From: JAATFS01 sp037145635 | GTDB lineage: Bacteria > Pseudomonadota > Gammaproteobacteria > Xanthomonadales > Xanthomonadaceae | NCBI GenBank assembly: GCA_037145635.1 | Contig: JBBCXB010000004.1 | Coordinates: 62,001 to 126,000 of the forward strand | Direction of reading: 5' to 3' | Length of the DNA: 64,000 nucleotides | In this document: positions 27,473 through 35,984 of the stretch, piece by piece | Numbering within the stretch: position 1 is the stretch's first letter | Layout: each line of letters starts with the position of its first letter | The notes under the pieces: generated by a model | Databases searched by the model: none | Told to the model about the DNA's origin: nothing | Seen by the model: only the letters and a program-made list of their open reading frames with translations | Program-made: the position numbers and the translations under genes

Positions 27473-27685
27473 ATGTCAGCAGAGCGTGAGACGGGTACCG
27501 TCAAGTGGTTCAACGATGCCAAGGGCTTCGGATTCATCAGCCGCGAGAACGGCGAGGATGTGTTCGTGCATTTCCGGGCCATCCAGATCCAGGGCTTCAA
27601 GAGCCTGAAGGAAGGCCAGAAGGTGAGCTTCACCGTGGTCCAGGGCCAGAAGGGCCTGCAGGCCGACGCGGTCCAGCCGGTCTGA
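27473..27685 (+). CDS. Cold-shock protein, CspA family
   Basis: 70 residues, one cold-shock domain. RNA-binding motifs RNP1 (AKGFGFIS) and RNP2 (DVFVHF) are intact. The protein would bind single-stranded nucleic acid and melt RNA structure as a chaperone. ATG 27473 with AGGAG upstream. A strong terminator follows at 27705-27734, so it is monocistronic. Confidence 0.96.
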   Translation: MSAERETGTVKWFNDAKGFGFISRENGEDVFVHFRAIQIQGFKSLKEGQKVSFTVVQGQKGLQADAVQPV

Positions 27686-27704
27686 GCGCACCGCATCGCG
27701 GACA

Positions 27705-27734
27705 GCAAAAAGGCCCGTCGCCGGGCCTTTTTGC
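27705..27734. terminator. Bidirectional Rho-independent terminator
   Basis: A perfect 13-bp stem, GCAAAAAGGCCCG paired with CGGGCCTTTTTGC, around TCGC. It has an A-run on one side and a T-run on the other and separates csp from the convergent glycine-zipper gene. Confidence 0.88.
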
Positions 27735-27757
27735 CGTGCAGCCGGATGCCCGATGCG

Positions 27758-28252
27758 TCAGCGCAGGATCACCTTGCCGTTGACCACGCGCACGTAGGTG
27801 TTCTCGCGGATGCCGGCGAGGTCGCGCTGGTTGACCACCAGCACGCGGCCGTCGTCCATCTTCACCTGCACGTCATAGGAGTCGCCGGTCACGCGGTTCT
27901 GGATCGCGTTGCCCGCGAGCGCGCCGCCGGCGGCACCGGCCACCGCCGAGACGTTCTTGTTGCCCTTGCTGCCGCCGGTCTCCTTGGAGATCTGGCGCCC
28001 GGCCACGGCACCGACGATGCCGCCCAGCACCGCGCCGGTGCCAGTGGGCGCACTGCGGTTGGACTGCACCGCGTCGATGCGGGTGACGATGCCGCAATCG
28101 GCGCAACGGCCCGGCGCGCCCTGGTTGTAGCCGCCGTTGGAGTAGCCGCCGTTGTTGTAGCCACCGGCATTGCCGTAGCCCGGCTGGGTGGTGGCGCAGC
28201 CGGCCAGGGTCAGGGTCGCAGTGACGCCGAGGGCGAGCAGTCGGATGTTCAT
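27758..28252 (-). CDS. Glycine-zipper lipoprotein, SlyB-like
   Basis: 164 residues. The signal peptide ends in LTLAGC, a lipobox. A Gly/Asn/Tyr-rich stretch follows, then CADCGIVTRID, the glycine-zipper region (VLGGIVGAVAGRQIS ... VAGAAGGALAGNAI, two membrane-like helices), and a C-terminal beta segment ending VRVVNGKVILR. This matches the SlyB/PcpY outer-membrane lipoprotein family, which supports envelope integrity. ATG 28252. A second, larger glycine-zipper protein is encoded at 30899-31717. Confidence 0.85.
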   Translation of the reverse strand: MNIRLLALGVTATLTLAGCATTQPGYGNAGGYNNGGYSNGGYNQGAPGRCADCGIVTRIDAVQSNRSAPTGTGAVLGGIVGAVAGRQISKETGGSKGNKNVSAVAGAAGGALAGNAIQNRVTGDSYDVQVKMDDGRVLVVNQRDLAGIRENTYVRVVNGKVILR

Positions 28253-28350
28253 GGGTTCTCTCCGGTGGTTCTTGAAAAGCGGCGGCTGCCGCGGCGGCAT
28301 CATCCTGTCCGCGCCAGAGTGAACGCCGCGCCAACCATGCCAACCGCCGC

Positions 28351-28776
28351 TTAACGGAAGTCCTGGTGGCAGGCCTGGCAGGCCGCGTCGATCCGGCGGA
28401 CCGTGCCGGCCAGGGTCGAGCAGTCCTGCGGGGGCGACGCCTGCGCCTGTGCGAGCACGTCGCGCAAGGCCCGGGCCTGCCCGGCGAAGCGGCGATCGTC
28501 GGCCAAGTCCGGGAAGGCCGGTTCCAGGTCGCCCGCGAGGGCGTGCAGCAACTGCAGCCGCGGCACGCTGCCGGCCGCCGCGCAGCGCCCTGGCTGCGCG
28601 CGCAATACCTCGACCTGCCGCGCCATCACCTGCATCAGGCTGCGGGGGAGCGGGTCCTGTCGCGCCAATGCCGCGCGGCCGAGGACCACCGTGGCCATCG
28701 CCCCGACCAGCAGGCCGAGCACGGCGACGAACAGGTAGCGGTAGGCGCTGGAAAAACCGTGCGACGGTGCGGTCAT
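28351..28776 (-). CDS. Anchored periplasmic protein with C-terminal CxxCH heme motif (cytochrome c'-like)
   Basis: 141 residues. An N-terminal hydrophobic segment (about 12-32) anchors or directs export; the rest is helical. The C-terminal segment IDAACQACHQDFR carries CQACH, the c-type heme attachment motif, placed near the C-terminus on the last helix as in four-helix cytochrome c' and c-556. The preceding helices (LMQVMARQVEVL, ALRDVLAQAQ) suit that fold. The start at ATG 28776 is divergent from tcdA with a 66-base gap. A redox or gas-sensing role is possible but not shown; heme binding is inferred from the motif. Confidence 0.65.
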   Translation of the reverse strand: MTAPSHGFSSAYRYLFVAVLGLLVGAMATVVLGRAALARQDPLPRSLMQVMARQVEVLRAQPGRCAAAGSVPRLQLLHALAGDLEPAFPDLADDRRFAGQARALRDVLAQAQASPPQDCSTLAGTVRRIDAACQACHQDFR

Positions 28777-28830
28777 GGCGGGCTCGGGGCGGGCGGGGAC
28801 GCAGGGCCGCTCACGACGCGGCGACCCGCG

Positions 28831-28836
28831 TAAAAT
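28831..28836 (+). promoter_or_regulatory. -10-like element of tcdA, probable leaderless start
   Basis: TAAAAT ends six bases before the tcdA ATG at 28843, with no ribosome-binding site between them. Spacing suggests the transcript starts at or beside the ATG. No clear -35 was found. Confidence 0.35.
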
Positions 28837-28842
28837 AGGCCG

Positions 28843-29652
28843 ATGAACGAGCAATGGCGTGAACGCTTCGCCGGTATCGACCGGCTCTACGGCGTGGGAA
28901 CGGTGGACCGGCTGGCGGCGTGCCGGGTGGCGGTGGTCGGCATGGGCGGGGTCGGGTCCTGGGTGGTCGAGGCGCTGGCGCGTTCGGCGGTCGGGCACCT
29001 GACCCTGATCGACGCCGACGACATCTGCGTGTCCAACACCAACCGCCAGCTGCCGGCGCTGGCCGGGCAGTACGGGCGCAACAAGGCGGTGGCGATGGCC
29101 GAGCGTTGCGTGGCGATCAATCCCGCGATCGACGCGAAGGCGGTGGAGGCGTTCCTGACCCCGTCCAACCTCGCCGAGCAGCTCGGCGCCGGGTTCGACC
29201 TGGTGATCGATGCCTGCGACAGCTTCCGGGTGAAGGTGGAGGCGATCGCCTGGTGCCGGCGGCGCAAGCTGCCGCTGCTGACCGTGGGGGCCGCCGGCGG
29301 CCGCACCGATCCCACCCTGGTCCGGGTGCGCGACGTCTCCCGCACCGAGCACGACGCGATGCTGGCGCTGATCCGCAAGAAGCTGCGCAGCGAGTTCAAT
29401 TTCCCCAAGAACCCGCAACGCTACTTCGGCGTGCCGGCGGTGTACTCGCTGGAGAACGTCAAGTATCCGCAGGCCGACGGCAGCGTCTGCGGCCTGCGCC
29501 CGGCGCTGGACGGGGATGCCGCGCTCAAGCTCGACTGCGGCGCCGGGCTCGGGGCGGCCACGCACATCACCGGCGCGTTCGCCTTCGCCGCTGCCGGCAA
29601 GGCGCTGGAGATGCTGTTGAAGCCACGGCCGGAGCGCGCTCCGGCGTCCTGA
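28843..29652 (+). CDS. tcdA: tRNA threonylcarbamoyladenosine dehydratase
   Basis: 269 residues of the E1-like ThiF/MoeB superfamily. The ATP-binding loop is VGMGGVGSWVVEALARS, followed by LTLIDADDICVSNTNRQL. VIDACDSFRVKVEAIAWCRR and the segment GAAGGRTDPTLVRVRD are typical of TcdA (formerly CsdL/YgdL). It converts t6A at position 37 of ANN-decoding tRNAs to the cyclic form using ATP. It is divergent from the heme-motif gene. No sulfur-transfer gene is adjacent. Confidence 0.94.
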   Translation: MNEQWRERFAGIDRLYGVGTVDRLAACRVAVVGMGGVGSWVVEALARSAVGHLTLIDADDICVSNTNRQLPALAGQYGRNKAVAMAERCVAINPAIDAKAVEAFLTPSNLAEQLGAGFDLVIDACDSFRVKVEAIAWCRRRKLPLLTVGAAGGRTDPTLVRVRDVSRTEHDAMLALIRKKLRSEFNFPKNPQRYFGVPAVYSLENVKYPQADGSVCGLRPALDGDAALKLDCGAGLGAATHITGAFAFAAAGKALEMLLKPRPERAPAS

Positions 29653-29760
29653 GATGTGCGGGCGGGCAGCGGCGCACGATCGGCCTCGCGCTGCGTCCGG
29701 TCCCGCCTCGGCCGGGAGGGGCGGCCTGCGCGCCGGCGCCGCGGGCGCCGGTGCGCCGGA

Positions 29761-30528
29761 TCAGCCGGGCAGCCCGAACAGGTGCCGTGCGTTGGCGCGG
29801 GTCTGCTCGGCGATCTCGTGCGCGGGGCAGCCGCGCAGCGTGGCGATGCACTCGAGCACGTGCACCAGCCGGGCCGGCTCGTTGCGCTGTCCGCGGATGA
29901 ACGCGTCGGGTTGGTCGGGCGCGTCGGTTTCCAGCAGCAACTGCTCCAGCGGCATCGTCGCCGCCAGGCGTCGCAGGCGCTGCGCCCGCGCGTAGGTCAC
30001 CGGACCGCCCAGGCCGATCAGGAAACCGAGCTTCCAGAGTTGCCCGGCCTGTTCCGGGCTGCCGGCGAAGCTGTGCACCACGCCGCGCAGGCCGCCGACC
30101 GCGCGGATCGCGGCGATCACCTGTTCCACCGCGCGGCGGGCGTGCACGATCACCGGCAACCCGAACTCGCGCGCCAGCTGCAGCTGGCCGACGAAACAGT
30201 CCTGCTGCTGCCGTGCGTCCAGCCCGTCCACGAAGAAGTCCAGCCCGCATTCGCCGATCGCGCACGGGCGCTCGCGCTCGATCCATTCGCGCAGCTGCGC
30301 CAGGTGCGCGGGCCGATGCTGCGCCAGGAACAGCGGATGCAGCCCATAGGCCGGATACAGGCCGGCCGCACCCGCGCAGATCTCCCGCAGCTTCGGCCAG
30401 CTGGCCGCGGTGATCGCCGGCACGACCTGCAGGCGCACGCCGGCGGCCTGTGCGCGTGCCAGCACCGCCGCGCGGTCGGGGTCGAATTCGTCGGCGTCCA
30501 GGTGGCAGTGGCTGTCGATCAGGTCCAT
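29761..30528 (-). CDS. TatD-family metal-dependent hydrolase
   Basis: 255 residues, amidohydrolase barrel of the TatD type. DSHCHLDADEFD supplies the first metal His pair, GECGLDFF the Glu, VIVHARRA the His, GVVHSFAGSPEQA the second His, and LLLETDAPDQPDAF the Asp. TatD enzymes are 3'-5' DNA exonucleases or D-aminoacyl-type hydrolases of the cytoplasm. It ends just after tcdA and starts eight bases downstream of the small membrane-protein gene on the same strand. Confidence 0.93.
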   Translation of the reverse strand: MDLIDSHCHLDADEFDPDRAAVLARAQAAGVRLQVVPAITAASWPKLREICAGAAGLYPAYGLHPLFLAQHRPAHLAQLREWIERERPCAIGECGLDFFVDGLDARQQQDCFVGQLQLAREFGLPVIVHARRAVEQVIAAIRAVGGLRGVVHSFAGSPEQAGQLWKLGFLIGLGGPVTYARAQRLRRLAATMPLEQLLLETDAPDQPDAFIRGQRNEPARLVHVLECIATLRGCPAHEIAEQTRANARHLFGLPG

Positions 30529-30535
30529 GCGCGGG

Positions 30536-30748
30536 CTAGCGGTGCGGCAGCGGCGGCGGCACGTCCTTGCGCTTCTTCCAGTTCGCCAGCAGCAGCGTGG
30601 TCAGGCCGAACAGCAGCTCGTCGACGAACGGCAGCGGGTCCGGCAGCAGCAGGTCGACCAGGAACAGGCCGGCCGCCAGCTTGAAGAGGGTGGGATAGCG
30701 CAGCTTGCGCGCCCAGTTCAGAAAACCATAGGTGAGCGGGTTGGGCAT
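30536..30748 (-). CDS. Small membrane protein, DUF6116-like
   Basis: 70 residues. The first part is MPNPLTYGFLNWARKLRYPT, followed by two hydrophobic segments and a charged C-terminus (ANWKKRKDVPPPLPHR). The wording matches a small xanthomonad family of unknown function. Its stop is eight bases before the tatD start, so the two form a probable operon. Confidence 0.78.
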   Translation of the reverse strand: MPNPLTYGFLNWARKLRYPTLFKLAAGLFLVDLLLPDPLPFVDELLFGLTTLLLANWKKRKDVPPPLPHR

Positions 30749-30898
30749 GGCGGCACCGGAGCGTGAGGGACGAACGCAGAGTGAACTAAGCAGTTCCTGA
30801 ACTTTGTGCGCACGTTCATGACCGGGCGTGTTTTCGTTCAGGGTCGGCGTGCTGGAATCGCGTCGTCAACAACGCGGCGCGTCCGCAGGGAGCTGGTC

Positions 30899-31717
30899 AT
30901 GAAGAGCAACACGACAACTATACTGGTCGCCGCCGGCGCGTTGCTGGTGGGAGGCGTGGCCACTGCCGCCTTCATGAACAATCGCGGCAGCGACGATCTG
31001 GTCGACGCCTCCAAGCGCCCGATCCTCGATACCTCGCTGGCCGGCGACGACGCCAGCGCCTCGTCGCTGGCCGGGCGCGGGCTGCAGTACGCCGACGTGA
31101 TCAAGGTGGATCCGGTGACGCAGAAGGAAAAGCTCTACGCCACCGTGATCGGCACCGAGCCGCTGCGCGAGACCAGCACCACGACCACGCCGCGCGAGGT
31201 CTGCCAGGACGTGGTGGTGCAGGAGCGCCTGCCCGAGCGCGACGGCAATGTCGGCGGCACCGTCGCCGGCGCCCTGATCGGCGGCCTGGTCGGCAACCAG
31301 TTCGGCAGCGGCGGCGGCCGCAAGCTGGCGACCGCGGCCGGCGCCGTGGCCGGTGGCGCGGTCGGCAACCGGGTCGACCGCAACCATGTGGGCGGACGCG
31401 TGGTGAACCGCACCGAGCGCCAGTGCCATACCGAGAACTCCACGGCCGAGAGCTCGCGCATCACCGGCTACAACGTCACCTACCGCAACGCCGACGGCAC
31501 CACCGGCAGCATGCACATGGACAGCAAGCCGGGCGAGCGCATCTCGCTGGGCAATGCCGACTCGGTGGTGGCCTACAACGTGACCTACCGCTACGACGGC
31601 GTGGAGAAGACCGTGCGCCTGAACGACAAGCCCGCCAGCGACCGCCTGCCGGTGATCGACGGACAGCTGGTGACCCAGACCACCGCCGCGGTCGACGGCC
31701 CGGTGACCCGCCAGTAA
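30899..31717 (+). CDS. Glycine-zipper 2TM envelope protein
   Basis: 272 residues. The N-terminal hydrophobic segment (about 7-26) is a signal or anchor without a lipobox. At mid-length, GGTVAGALIGGLVGNQFGSG and LATAAGAVAGGAVGNRVD form a double glycine zipper. The C-terminal half has two similar beta segments, YNVTYRNADGTTGSMHMD and YNVTYRYDGVEKTVRLND (each with YNVTYR), about 46 residues apart. Probably a periplasmic or outer-membrane protein with the same core as SlyB. Start ATG 30899; an in-frame extension upstream to 30806 lacks a signal pattern. Confidence 0.8.
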   Translation: MKSNTTTILVAAGALLVGGVATAAFMNNRGSDDLVDASKRPILDTSLAGDDASASSLAGRGLQYADVIKVDPVTQKEKLYATVIGTEPLRETSTTTTPREVCQDVVVQERLPERDGNVGGTVAGALIGGLVGNQFGSGGGRKLATAAGAVAGGAVGNRVDRNHVGGRVVNRTERQCHTENSTAESSRITGYNVTYRNADGTTGSMHMDSKPGERISLGNADSVVAYNVTYRYDGVEKTVRLNDKPASDRLPVIDGQLVTQTTAAVDGPVTRQ

Positions 31718-31843
31718 CGTCCCCCCGTCCTTGCGTTTCCCGGAGAGCCGGCCCCGCCGGCTCTCCGCGCATGCGGCCACAGCGGCCGGGATACGGGCGG
31801 CCGGCTGGCTACAATGCGGGCTGGAACCTCGGAGGCCGCCGCG

Positions 31844-33007
31844 ATGTCCCTGCGTCACGATGATCTGTTCGATGTCCGCGCCTCGCTGGACGACGAGGAG
31901 CGGGCGATACAGGACAGCGTCGCGCGGTTCACCGACACCCAGGTGCTGCCGATCATCGGCGACGCGTTCGATCGCGGCGAGTTCCCGCGCGCGCTGGTGG
32001 CGGAGATGGCGTCGCTGGGCCTGCTCGGGGCCACCCTGCCGGTCGAGTACGGCGGCGCGGGGCTGGGCCCGGTGGGCTACGGCCTGATCTGCCAGGAACT
32101 GGAGCGCGGCGACAGCGGCCTGCGCAGCTTCGTCAGCGTGCAGTCGTCGCTATGCATGTATCCGATCCACGCCTACGGCAGCGAGGCGCAGCGCCGGCAG
32201 TGGCTGCCGGAGATGGCGGCCGGCCGCGTGATCGGCTGCTTCGGCCTGACCGAGGCGCAGGGCGGCTCGGACCCGGCGGCGATGACCACGCGCGCCGTGC
32301 GCGACGGCGACGACTGGCGCCTCCACGGCGCGAAGATGTGGATCACCAACGGCAGCCTGGCCGACCTGGCGATCCTCTGGGCGCAGACCGACCACGGCGT
32401 GCAGGGTTTCCTGGTTGAGGCCGGCACCCCCGGCTTCACCGTCCAGGACATCCAGCACAAGCTGAGCCTGCGTGCCTCGGTGACCTCGGCGCTGTACCTG
32501 GACGACGTGCGCGTGCCGGAACGCAACCGGCTGCCGCAGGCCCATGGGCTGAAGGCGCCGCTGGGCTGCCTGAGCCAGGCGCGCTTCGGCATCGCCTGGG
32601 GGGCGCTCGGCGCGGCCAGCGCCTGCCTGGGCGAGGCCATCGCCTACAGCCGGCAGCGCATCCTGTTCGGGCGGCCCCTGGCCGCCACCCAGAGCGCACA
32701 GATCAAGCTCGCGGAGATGGCGCGCGCGCTCGCCGGCGCGCAGCTCATCGCACTGCAGCTGGGCCGGCTGAAGCAGGCCGGCACGCTGCAGCCCCAGCAG
32801 ATCTCGCTGGCGAAGTGGAACAACTGCCGGGTCGCGCTCGACATCGCCCGGGGATGCCGCGACCTGCTCGGCGCGGCCGGCATCACCACCGAGCACGCGG
32901 CGCTGCGGCACGCCCTGAATCTGGAATCGGTGATCACCTACGAGGGCACCGAGACCGTGCACCAGCTGGTGATCGGGCGCGAGCTGACCGGCTTCAATGC
33001 CTTCTGA
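31844..33007 (+). CDS. gcdH: Glutaryl-CoA dehydrogenase
   Basis: 387 residues, acyl-CoA dehydrogenase fold. FGLTEAQGGSDPAAM and WITNGSLADLAILWA are the FAD-binding blocks, and the catalytic Glu lies in ITYEGTETVHQL near the C-terminus, where glutaryl-CoA dehydrogenases keep it. It oxidises and decarboxylates glutaryl-CoA to crotonyl-CoA in lysine and tryptophan breakdown. ATG 31844 follows GGAGG; TACAAT at 31810-31815 may be the -10. Stands alone. Confidence 0.92.
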   Translation: MSLRHDDLFDVRASLDDEERAIQDSVARFTDTQVLPIIGDAFDRGEFPRALVAEMASLGLLGATLPVEYGGAGLGPVGYGLICQELERGDSGLRSFVSVQSSLCMYPIHAYGSEAQRRQWLPEMAAGRVIGCFGLTEAQGGSDPAAMTTRAVRDGDDWRLHGAKMWITNGSLADLAILWAQTDHGVQGFLVEAGTPGFTVQDIQHKLSLRASVTSALYLDDVRVPERNRLPQAHGLKAPLGCLSQARFGIAWGALGAASACLGEAIAYSRQRILFGRPLAATQSAQIKLAEMARALAGAQLIALQLGRLKQAGTLQPQQISLAKWNNCRVALDIARGCRDLLGAAGITTEHAALRHALNLESVITYEGTETVHQLVIGRELTGFNAF

Positions 33008-33147
33008 GCCGGGCCGCGGCGGCGGTCGATGCGCGGGACGCTGGGGTGCGCGGGCTTCGCGCCCGCGTGCCTGCGGCGCCGGGGCTTTGCAAAGGCACGG
33101 CCGGCTGTGACACTGCCCACCCCTCCTTCGTCCGTTGAGCCTGCCCG

Positions 33148-33804
33148 ATGTCGACCCCGCGTCCGCCCCTGACCGTCTATGGCATGTCCCGCTCGGGCAA
33201 CTGCTACAAGGTACGGCTGCTGCTGGAGCAGCTCGGCAGCCGCTTCCACTGGGTGGAGGTCGACAGCGTGCAGGGCCAGACCCGGACGCCGGACTACCTG
33301 GCGCGCAATCCCAACGGCAAGGTGCCGATCGTCGAGCGCGACGACGGCCGCGTGCTCACCGAATCCGACGCCATCCTGTGCTGGCTGGCCGAGGGCACGC
33401 CGTACCTGCCCAGCGACGCCTGGCAGCGGGCGCAGGCACTGAGCTGGATGTTCTTCGAGCAGTACAGCCACGAGCCCTGCATCGCGGTGGCGCGCTTCAT
33501 CGAACTCTGGGAGGCGCCCGACTCGCCGCGTCGGGCCGAGCTGCCCGCGCTTCGCGAGCGCGGCGCGCAGGCGCTGGCGGTGATGGAGCGGCACCTGCAG
33601 GACCACGCCTGGTTCACCGGGCCGGCCTATGGCGTCGCCGATATCGCGCTGTTCGCCTACACCCATAGCGCCGAGGATGGCGGCGTCGCGCTGGCGCCGT
33701 GGCCGGCGGTCCGGGCCTGGCTGGCGCGGGTGCGTGGCACCGCCGGCTTCGTGCCGATGCCGGCGGCCGACGCGCCGGCCGCCCGCACCGGCACCGCGGC
33801 ATGA
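33148..33804 (+). CDS. Glutathione S-transferase family protein
   Basis: 218 residues: thioredoxin-like N-domain (VYGMSRSGNCYKVRLLLEQL, NPNGKVPIVE, LTESDAILCWLAE) and a helical C-domain with GVADIALFAYTH at the N-cap position. The active-site residue could be Ser in the SRSGN loop. It differs clearly from the GST at 24786, so the two are not recent duplicates. The asparagine-synthetase gene starts 29 bases downstream in the same direction, so the two may be an operon. Confidence 0.92.
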   Translation: MSTPRPPLTVYGMSRSGNCYKVRLLLEQLGSRFHWVEVDSVQGQTRTPDYLARNPNGKVPIVERDDGRVLTESDAILCWLAEGTPYLPSDAWQRAQALSWMFFEQYSHEPCIAVARFIELWEAPDSPRRAELPALRERGAQALAVMERHLQDHAWFTGPAYGVADIALFAYTHSAEDGGVALAPWPAVRAWLARVRGTAGFVPMPAADAPAARTGTAA

Positions 33805-33833
33805 ACGCCCCCGCCCGGAAGAGGCACTGAACC

Positions 33834-35780
33834 ATGTGCGGACTGGCGGGACTGCTGCTGCCCTCGGCGCGGCTGCACGGAGACCGGCTCGATGCGCTGG
33901 CGCGCGAGATGGGCGAGGCGTTGCGCCACCGCGGCCCGGATGACGCCGGGACCTGGTGCGACGCCCAGGCGGGCATCGCGCTGGCGCACCAGCGCCTGAG
34001 CATCCTCGACCTGTCGCCGCTCGGCCACCAGCCGATGATCTCGGCCGACGAGCGCTACGTGCTGGCCTACAACGGCGAGATCTACAATTTCGCGCAGCTG
34101 CGCGCGGCGTTGTCGGCGCTCGGGCACCGCTTCCGCGGGCACTCGGATACCGAGGTGCTGCTGGCGGGCGTGGTGGAATGGGGCCTGGAAGACACGCTGG
34201 CGCGCTGCAACGGCATGTTCGCCATCGCCCTCTGGGACCAGCGCGACCGCTGCCTGTCGCTGGCGCGCGACCGGGTCGGCAAGAAGCCGCTGTACTACGG
34301 CTGGGCCGGTACCACGCTGGTGTTCGGGTCCGAGCTGAAGGCGCTGTGGCGGCACCCCGCATTCGACAACGGGGTCGATCGCGACGCGCTGACGCTGCTG
34401 CTGCGGCTGGGCTACATCCCGGCGCCGTACTGCATCCACGAGCGCACCTTCAAGCTGATGCCGGGCCGGGTGCTGCGGCTGGACGCCGAGGCAGTGGCCG
34501 CGGGCGCCGAGGCGCACCGCCCGGACCAGGCGCAGCAGCCGTTCTGGAACGCGCGCGAGGCGATGCAGCAGGCGCTGGCGCAGCCGTTCGGCGGCACCGA
34601 GGCCGAGGCCGAGGAGCGCCTGGACACGCTGCTGCGCGACGCGGTCGCGCTACGCATGGTGGCCGACGTGCCGGTGGGCGTGTTCCTGTCTGGCGGTACC
34701 GATTCCTCGATCGTGGCATCGATGATGCAGGCGCAGAGCGCCGACCCGATCCACAGCTTCAGCATCGGCTTCGAGGGCTCGCACCACGACGAGGCGCCGC
34801 TGGCGCGCGAGGTCGCGGGGTACCTGCAGACCGACCACACCGAACTCTACGTCAGCGGCACCGACGCGCTGGCGGTGGTACCGGAGCTGCCGCGGATGTT
34901 CGACGAGCCGTTCGCCGACGCGTCGCAGGTGCCGACCGCGCTGGTGGCGCGGCTGGCGCGCGGCGGCGTGACCGTGGCGCTGTCCGGCGATGGCGGCGAC
35001 GAGCTGTTCTTCGGCTACGGCCGCTACCAGCGCGCATTGCGCAACTGGCGGCTGCACGGGCTGGTGCCGGGGCCGCTGCGGCAGCTGATGGCGATCGCGG
35101 CACGCCGCAGCGGTGAGTCCTCGCGCACCGGCGGCCTGGCGGCGCTGGTCGCCGAGGCCGGCGCGCGCGGCATCGGCGACATCTACCGCAACCGCATCTC
35201 GCGCTGGCGCGCCCCGGCGGCGGCGGTGCTCGGCGCGCGCGAGCCGGAGAGTTTCTACAGCCTGGCCGATCCGTTGCACGGCTCCGGCACCCCGGCCGAC
35301 GCGATGATGCTGGCCGATTTCGCCGCCTACCTGCCGGACGACCTGCTGTGCAAGGTCGACCGCACCACGATGGCGGTGGGCCTGGAGGCGAGGGCGCCGC
35401 TGCTGGACTGGCGGGTCGCCGAGTTCGCGTGGTCGCTGCCGCTGGACCTCAAGTACCGCGAGGGCGTCAGCAAGTACCTGCTCAAGCGCGTGCTGCGGCG
35501 CTACCTGCCGGACCCGATGGTGGATCGCGGCAAGCGCGGCTTCGGTGCGCCGGTCAGCGCCTGGCTGCGCGGCGATCTGCACGGCTGGGCGGACGACCTG
35601 CTCGCGCACGGCGCGCTGCAGCGCGACGGCATCTTCGCCGCCGACACCGTGGCCGGGCTGTGGCGTGAATTCAACCGCGGGGAACGCAAGTGGCATACGC
35701 ACCTGTGGACGGTGCTGATGTTCCAGGCCTGGCAGGCGCATTGGCGGGAGCAGCGGGCCCTGGTGGGGCCTGCCGAGTAG
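33834..35780 (+). CDS. asnB: Glutamine-hydrolysing asparagine synthase family protein (AsnB-like)
   Basis: 648 residues. The N-terminal Ntn glutaminase domain begins MCGLAGLLLP, so Cys2 is the nucleophile after Met removal. RHRGPDDAG and YNGEIYNF bind glutamine. The C-terminal synthetase domain has the PPi loop VFLSGGTDSSIVASM and SGDGGDELFFGYGRY. It uses ATP and glutamine ammonia to make an amide, normally asparagine. The long C-terminal form is also the type found in surface-polysaccharide clusters, where it amidates uronic acids; no glycosyltransferase is nearby here, so asparagine synthesis is the simpler reading. Preceded by a GST gene. Confidence 0.88.
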   Translation: MCGLAGLLLPSARLHGDRLDALAREMGEALRHRGPDDAGTWCDAQAGIALAHQRLSILDLSPLGHQPMISADERYVLAYNGEIYNFAQLRAALSALGHRFRGHSDTEVLLAGVVEWGLEDTLARCNGMFAIALWDQRDRCLSLARDRVGKKPLYYGWAGTTLVFGSELKALWRHPAFDNGVDRDALTLLLRLGYIPAPYCIHERTFKLMPGRVLRLDAEAVAAGAEAHRPDQAQQPFWNAREAMQQALAQPFGGTEAEAEERLDTLLRDAVALRMVADVPVGVFLSGGTDSSIVASMMQAQSADPIHSFSIGFEGSHHDEAPLAREVAGYLQTDHTELYVSGTDALAVVPELPRMFDEPFADASQVPTALVARLARGGVTVALSGDGGDELFFGYGRYQRALRNWRLHGLVPGPLRQLMAIAARRSGESSRTGGLAALVAEAGARGIGDIYRNRISRWRAPAAAVLGAREPESFYSLADPLHGSGTPADAMMLADFAAYLPDDLLCKVDRTTMAVGLEARAPLLDWRVAEFAWSLPLDLKYREGVSKYLLKRVLRRYLPDPMVDRGKRGFGAPVSAWLRGDLHGWADDLLAHGALQRDGIFAADTVAGLWREFNRGERKWHTHLWTVLMFQAWQAHWREQRALVGPAE

Positions 35781-35830
35781 CCGCCACGCTCGTCGGTCGC
35801 TGGCGCCGGCGTCCGGGCCGGGCGGCAGCG

Positions 35831-35889
35831 GGGTGCCCCCACCGCCGCACGCCGTGGGCGTGCAGCGGCCAGCCGCTCGGGGGGCACCC
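35831..35889. other. Three-stem structured element between asnB and the FMN reductase gene
   Basis: GGGTGCCCCC (35831-35840) pairs perfectly with GGGGGCACCC (35880-35889). Inside lie two further hairpins: GCACGCC/GGCGTGC with a GTG loop (35847-35863) and AGCGGC/GCCGCT (35864-35877). The result is a closed three-way junction in RNA or a cruciform in DNA. It could be a REP-type extragenic element, a transcript end for asnB or a small RNA. No conserved family was recognised. Confidence 0.5.
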
Positions 35890-35984
35890 AACAGCGCCGT
35901 CGCGTCGGGATGCGCGTCCGCTTCACCATGCCTGAGCGCCGGGCTGCGTAGATTGCGCTCTCCCTTCCCCGATGGAGATGCGCA

